Below, piece after piece: positions 59,940 to 64,000 of a DNA stretch of 64,000 bases. The notes below the pieces were generated by a model, which was given only the letters and a program-made list of their open reading frames with translations, was not told the origin of the DNA and made no database searches. The position numbers were made by a program, and so were the translations under genes. Positions within the stretch are counted from its first letter, which is position 1. Each line of letters opens with the position of its first letter. Source of the DNA: Adiantum capillus-veneris (taxonomy: Eukaryota; Streptophyta; Polypodiopsida; Polypodiales; Pteridaceae); contig CM043958.1 of the NCBI GenBank assembly GCA_014529385.2, positions 125,525,817 to 125,589,816 on the forward strand, given 5' to 3'.

Positions 59940-60840
59940 AGCTGCTAAAGACCGAAGACGTTCGGAAGCACATCGAGGATGAATACAAAAGAAACAGTAA
60001 GATTGGAGCTACACATTTTCCCAAAATGGTCATGTATTATACATTCCCGATTTATTTCAAACCATTGTAAATATTTTAATGTGTTACGGGCTCAATGGGA
60101 GTTCCAAGATGTAAAGAATAGGAGCACCCTTTCATTGCAAGGCGGCAAAGGCTTCACAAGAAGATTTAGAAATTTTCTCATGTAGGAAAACGGAGTCTAC
60201 TACAATGTTTTTCATACAATACACAACATAATGAGCTTCGGTGAGGGAGGCACTGCATACCTAGCTAGGTACGATTGGGGGCATAGGGTCTTTTAAGCCC
60301 ATTGTTTCACATTTACCTTTTTCAGATGGCCCCCCCTTTAGATCCCTATTTTCCCTCCTTTGGATCCCTACTGCGTCCGGCCTGCCAGTTTAACCAATAT
60401 TCCAACTTTTTCTCCCCTGGCACTTCCCCATATTAAATGATCAGTTTAACACATGAGAAAATCATTTAGGAGAATTAGATATCAGTTATTATGACAAGCT
60501 GCTAAAGACCGAAGACGTTCGGAAGCACATCGAGGATGAATACAAAAGAAACAGTAAGATTGGAGCTTCACATTTTTCCAAAATGTTCATGTATTATACA
60601 TTCCCGATTTATTTCAAACCATTGTAAATATTTTAATGTGTTACGGGCTCAATGGGAGTTCCAAGATGTAAAGAATAGGAGCACCCTTTCATTGCAAGGT
60701 GGCAAAGGCTTCACAAGAAGATTTAGAAATTTTCTCATGTAGGAAAACGGAGTCTACTACAATGTTTTTCATACAATACACAACATAATGAGCTTCGGTG
60801 AGGGAGGCACTGCATATCTAGCTAGGTACGATTGGGGGCA
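59727..60840. repeat. 557-bp tandem duplication across the D / element C junction
   Basis: Copies 59,727-60,283 and 60,284-60,840, nearly identical. Each holds the last ~213 bp of the D LTR, the target repeat and ~340 bp of flanking element C DNA. It arose after D inserted. Matching short frames (59,979 and 60,536) are shadows. Confidence 0.95.
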
Positions 60841-60886
60841 GGGGACCGCCCCTGTCCCCTGTAGTGCCTCCCTCACCGAAGCTCAT
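60788..60886. repeat. Perfect 24-bp inverted repeat with nested hairpin
   Basis: Arms 60,788-60,811 and 60,863-60,886 are exact reverse complements (AGCTTCGGTGAGGGAGGCAC and complement). Inside, CAGGGGAC (60,839-60,846) pairs with GTCCCCTG (60,854-60,861) across seven bases. The left arm also exists alone in the first copy of the 557-bp duplication. Confidence 0.9.
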
Positions 60887-61202
60887 GATCTTGAGGTAAT
60901 CACAATGTGGGAATTATAGTGAGAATTTGTCCAAAACTTCTTGTGCTTTACAAGTAGAAAAATGGCCGAGGAGGGTGAAGTTTGAACAGTCAAAGAGGTC
61001 TTCAAAAAGGCTGACCGCTGGAAGGAGGTCTTCTCAAAGCACTAAATGGATGAGTAGAAAGGCAATGGTGATTGTGGCCATTATGGATCTCTACGTATTA
61101 ATGTAAGCACCCGGCCAGCAGGATCGTTAGTGGGCAGCATGAGAGGTAGGTATTGTTAAAGCAAAGGGATATAGACAAGACATAGGCTATGTAAAATCTT
61201 GA
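60887..61202 (+). promoter_or_regulatory. Upstream region of the extensin-like gene
   Basis: Non-coding DNA between the hairpin and the TATA box. No named promoter element was recognised with confidence. Confidence 0.35.
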
Positions 61203-61209
61203 TATAAAA
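61203..61209 (+). promoter_or_regulatory. TATA box of the extensin-like gene
   Basis: TATAAAA 105 bp before the chosen start codon. Transcription would begin near 61,235, leaving a leader of about 80 bases that excludes the upstream ATG at 61,220. Confidence 0.65.
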
Positions 61210-61313
61210 GCGGGTGCATTATGAAACAGCTGGCAACTTGGCGAAGCAGTACGTGAAGCTTGTATTAAAAGGCAGGCAATATTGCTGTGCAGCTCCAGTG
61301 CAAGTGTATTGTG

Positions 61314-61934
61314 ATGGCGGCGGCTGTGGCGCTGTTTGTGTTGACAGCGCTGGTCCTTACTGCGGCTGCGGCTGCTGGAGAGTCCATGGTCGGTAAACCG
61401 CTGCCAGTGCGACTACGTAGCCTGTTGCAGTATTCCACGACGCCGGTCGTCAATCCGTCGCCTCCGTCGCCATGCAGCCCGGCGGTATCGCTGATTCCGC
61501 CGCCAGTGCAGCAGCTGCCCCCCATTGTCTACCAGTACAAATCGCCACCCCCTCCTCCGCCTTCTCCCCTGCTCCCCCCTATCATCTACTTTTATAAATC
61601 TCCACCCCCGCCTCTGCCAGCCACCCCCGTCGGCTTCCCCCCTCTCCCTCCCAACTACTACTACGCCATCCCCCCTCCTGCCCCTCGTCTTCCCCCGCCC
61701 ACCCTTTCCTTCCCCCCTCTTCCTCCTAACTACTACTACGCCATCCCTCCCCCTCCCATTTATAAGGCCCCCGCCACTTCGGTTCCCATTCTCCCTCTCC
61801 CCGCCCCTCCTCCTCCCCTCGTCGTCCCCGCCACTCCTACCCCGGTTGTTATTCCCACCACCCCTCTCTCCCCCTTGCCCCCCAACTACTTCTACGCTAT
61901 TCCTCCCCCTCCTCGCCCCCCTTACACAAAATGA
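61314..61934 (+). CDS. Extensin-like proline-rich cell-wall protein
   Basis: 206 residues in one exon. The start is the ATG at 61,314; an upstream GTG at 61,287 in the same frame is not expected to start a plant protein. Residues 1-21 are a signal peptide (hydrophobic, then AAAAA before GES), so the product is secreted. Residues 22-60 are mixed. From 61 on, proline dominates, with extensin-type SPPPPPP (77-83) and SPPPP (96-100), each just after a Tyr-X-Tyr-Lys (YQYK 73-76, YFYK 92-95). In known extensins such motifs are hydroxylated, glycosylated and cross-linked through tyrosine. Three copies of PLPPNYYYAIPPP or close variants follow (the last has NYFYAI), and the protein ends PPYTK. Coding DNA is rich in CCC, GCC and CTC, unlike the AT-rich surroundings. 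The frame is intact and a TATA box stands upstream, so this is probably an active host gene. Confidence 0.82.
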   Translation: MAAAVALFVLTALVLTAAAAAGESMVGKPLPVRLRSLLQYSTTPVVNPSPPSPCSPAVSLIPPPVQQLPPIVYQYKSPPPPPPSPLLPPIIYFYKSPPPPLPATPVGFPPLPPNYYYAIPPPAPRLPPPTLSFPPLPPNYYYAIPPPPIYKAPATSVPILPLPAPPPPLVVPATPTPVVIPTTPLSPLPPNYFYAIPPPPRPPYTK

Positions 61935-63665
61935 TGATCAACGCTGGCTTACATAATGTACCTACCTCTTCCTTTGTTCAATTGAGTTCACACACACACA
62001 CACAAAAAATTAAATTGCATTAATATATAATAGAGGAGAAACCTTCTATTTTCTTCGGTCATGAGCTCGCACATTGTAAACGACAAAGATTGTATGGGTC
62101 AAAAGCAGCCCCCTAATTGTTCTCAACTCAAGTGTGAATTGGCTTTCAATTGCAATACAAAGTGCACCTTCCTTACCCATTGGCCCTGAAATTGTTCATC
62201 AAGAGAAAGGAAGACAAGGATGCGAGTGATGCGATGTGGTGCATTGCACGTTATAATTAATGTAGAGAATCTTCAAATTTTATAATGAAGCATTACCTTA
62301 AGATGGACCATTTTTTTACTATATAGTAGATGTAGAATAGTGACTGACATAGTAAATGGGCGAAGGCACTGCTAGGATCTAAGCCTTTATTTTTTAACAA
62401 TATTTTTTTATTAGAAAGTGTTTTCGAAGCCTCTTTTTTTGAAGGATAAATACATTTCTCTCACCAATCTTAATGCCTTTGGAGCAAATTTTTGAATCGA
62501 CTTTAGATCGAAATGCAACCAACGCCAACACATTCACTCCTTAGCAGCATATACACCTTATCTCCAGGTTAACTTCCATACTGTAATGCCTAGATAAGAA
62601 TGGAGGCCTTAGTATGCATTTTTTCTGAAAGAACATCTTAGATAACATCCATTTCAAAGAAATTGAATTAAAGATGAAATATCATTTTCAGGATTATAAG
62701 CTAGAAGAGTAACAAATCAAAACAAAAATTTCACTTGATATTAAAACTTCTAACTAGAGAATGGTCCTACAAGCATTAGTTAGAATACAGTAGTCCAAAG
62801 ACCATTCCTAAAATGAAGTATACAACTCCACTATCTCCGGTGGGATTTCCCCTTCATAGGAGGAGACATGCCACCTACGAATGGAGAGTCTTACAAAACC
62901 CCTTATTTATGACATGTACAAGGTAAAAAAGGGTCAAAAAAATGATTTGACCCCTATCTTACATGTAAGCTTTTGTGATGGATGCAATCAGAGTTATTAT
63001 CATCCATAAAGAGAATTCATGTGTTTCTTTAAACGGTTCATGCTTCTAAGAAACAAGACTGTTTTTTAGAGTTCTTCCCGGATGCCATGAAATGACATGG
63101 AGCAAAGCAATCCAAATCCCTCATGTATTTTACCTTGTCCCCCTTTGTGACATTTAGAAGAAATGAACAATTCATCACACAATTGTAGCTTTCATATGCA
63201 TCATTTTTTACCAATCCCATCCATGATCTCCTCATCCATCTTACCACTAAATACCATGCTAGTGCTTAATTAATCAATATATACACTCTTGCGCATATAC
63301 ATTTTTCCTTCTTTCTCTCTTTGTCTCTCTCTCCCTCCCTCCCCGTTTCTCTTTTGGAGCTTCATACCCCACCCCTTCCCTTATTTTTAAGGATTAGTAT
63401 TGGGGGTCTACCCCTAACTTATACAATTACGCATCATCTCCAAAAAACCCGTCCCTTGCACTAACATGGTTTGGCAGGTTTACCAAGGTCAATCTCCTAG
63501 GACTATTTCCTAGGGATACTAGCTGAAAAGTTCTACCAAACCTATTCAAGAATGGCCTTTGGACAATGCATGCTATCAAGGTCTCATGAGGAAAAATCAA
63601 AGCACAATTATGGGACCATGTAAAATTTGTGCATTCAAACATAGTCATAAGGATCAACACTATAG
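61935..63665. other. Intergenic AT-rich DNA
   Basis: Includes a CA run just after the gene (61,992-62,004) and possible polyadenylation-type AT stretches (AATATATAATAG near 62,020). Minus-strand open stretches at 63,038-63,247 and 63,427-63,660 resemble nothing I know. A pyrimidine-rich CT stretch lies at 63,308-63,352. Confidence 0.5.
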
Positions 63666-64000
63666 AAGAAGGACAGGTTCTTGGCTGGTCTTTGGGAGCA
63701 TATACGTTGGAGAGTGGAGCTAAAGAAGCCTAGGACATATGAAAATGCCACTAGAGGTAGCGAGGAACAAAGAGTGGAAGCTGAGAAGAATGAGTCAGCT
63801 AGGAGTAGAGTCTTTGCCTAGGGGGTTTGAGTTTTAGCCCATGGATTCTTTGCCAGGTCGCATGCCAGCGATTCATCATGAACCAATGGTTTCTGTTACT
63901 CCTCGGGTTATGCCAACAGTGGTCACTACAGCAGTGCAAGATGATGGGCTAAGGCAAGACATGAGGCAAGTGGTAGATTTAATGAAGAATCTCAGCCTAA
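63666..64000 (+). pseudogene. Retrotransposon gag fragment, sister of the 19.5-20.6 kb copy
   Basis: Reads KKDRFLAGLWEHIRWRVELK, then a one-base shift, KEWKLRRMSQLGVESLP, a TAG near 63,835, and AVQDDGLRQDMRQVVDLMKN to the window edge. It aligns residue by residue with 19,855-20,170 on the minus strand. In the region where that copy has a frameshift (HHE), this copy is in frame. The 5' part of gag is absent: the match begins abruptly at 63,666. It probably continues beyond the window. Confidence 0.85.

Larger units (their letters stand above)
42661..60118 (+). mobile_element. Element C: LTR retroelement split by chromovirus D
   Basis: The left LTR is 42,661-43,572, the interior is 43,573-50,882, and a 3' LTR start is at 50,883. 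After removal of D (50,917-59,939) that LTR continues at 59,940, where about 180 bp match the left LTR (CTAAAGACCGAAGACG, then GTGTTACGGGCTCAATGGGA). The match ends near 60,118, so the right LTR is truncated or rearranged. It inserted into TNP2; CAATT at 42,656-42,660 would be the left target repeat. Confidence 0.65.

Noticed and set aside
61525-61956. 143-codon frame overlapping the extensin-like gene
   Set aside because: It is a shifted reading of the same proline-codon-rich DNA, with no signal peptide or motif spacing.

Overview
This is nuclear DNA from a land plant. The evidence is a plant-type En/Spm transposase remnant, plant-type Ty3 (including a chromodomain chromovirus) and Copia elements primed by initiator tRNA-Met, and one extensin-like cell-wall gene. 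Transposon density, long nested insertions and the lack of a gene-dense stretch fit a large, repeat-rich genome. A seed-free plant or gymnosperm is possible, but the sequence does not decide this. I see one plausible intact host gene (61,314-61,934, +). Everything else I can name is a mobile element, nearly always decayed.

Layout. 1-1.2 kb: a Ty3-type gag remnant (-). 1.2-4.3 kb: AT-rich non-coding DNA. 4.3-13.4 kb (+), element A: a leader with four copies of a 24-bp palindrome, then one long degraded polyprotein frame: gag, zinc knuckles, retropepsin, connector, integrase, and then a second retropepsin with a basic tail fused after the integrase. Reverse transcriptase and RNase H are missing without a change of frame. 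15.1-19.5 kb (+): a second leader with four copies of the same palindrome precedes a different ~1,100-codon coiled-coil, proline-rich reading frame. 19.5-20.6 kb (-): another gag, whose sister copy runs off the right end of the window (63.7-64.0 kb, +). 21.9-25.2 kb (-): remnants of LTR elements. 25.7-29.6 kb (+), element E2: a complete non-autonomous LTR element with 1.15-kb LTRs, carrying only a protease-like frame and inserted in a Copia LTR; the truncated Copia gag-protease follows to 31.5 kb. 31.5-32.7 kb: an LTR, primer-binding site and gag start of another Ty3 element.

32.8-42.7 kb holds a decayed En/Spm-type element (-), with a TNP2-like and a second reading frame. It contains a ~1.6-kb tandem duplication (R1, R2), two 1.34-kb TTAA-flanked DNA transposons (M1, M2) and a foldback element (F). 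Its TNP2 frame is cut at 42,661 by LTR element C (+). Element C is in turn split at 50,917-59,939 by a complete but mutated chromovirus D (-). A 557-bp tandem duplication and a strong hairpin follow, and then the extensin-like gene.

The most unusual features are: (1) the two arrays of a conserved 24-bp palindrome in the leaders of two otherwise different elements; (2) an integrase followed in the same frame by a second retropepsin; (3) reading frames broken almost only by stops that one C-to-T change can explain; and (4) a TTAA-target DNA transposon family with a paralogous empty site inside the window. ATG starts were checked by eye where stated. All homology statements are from recognised motifs, not database searches.
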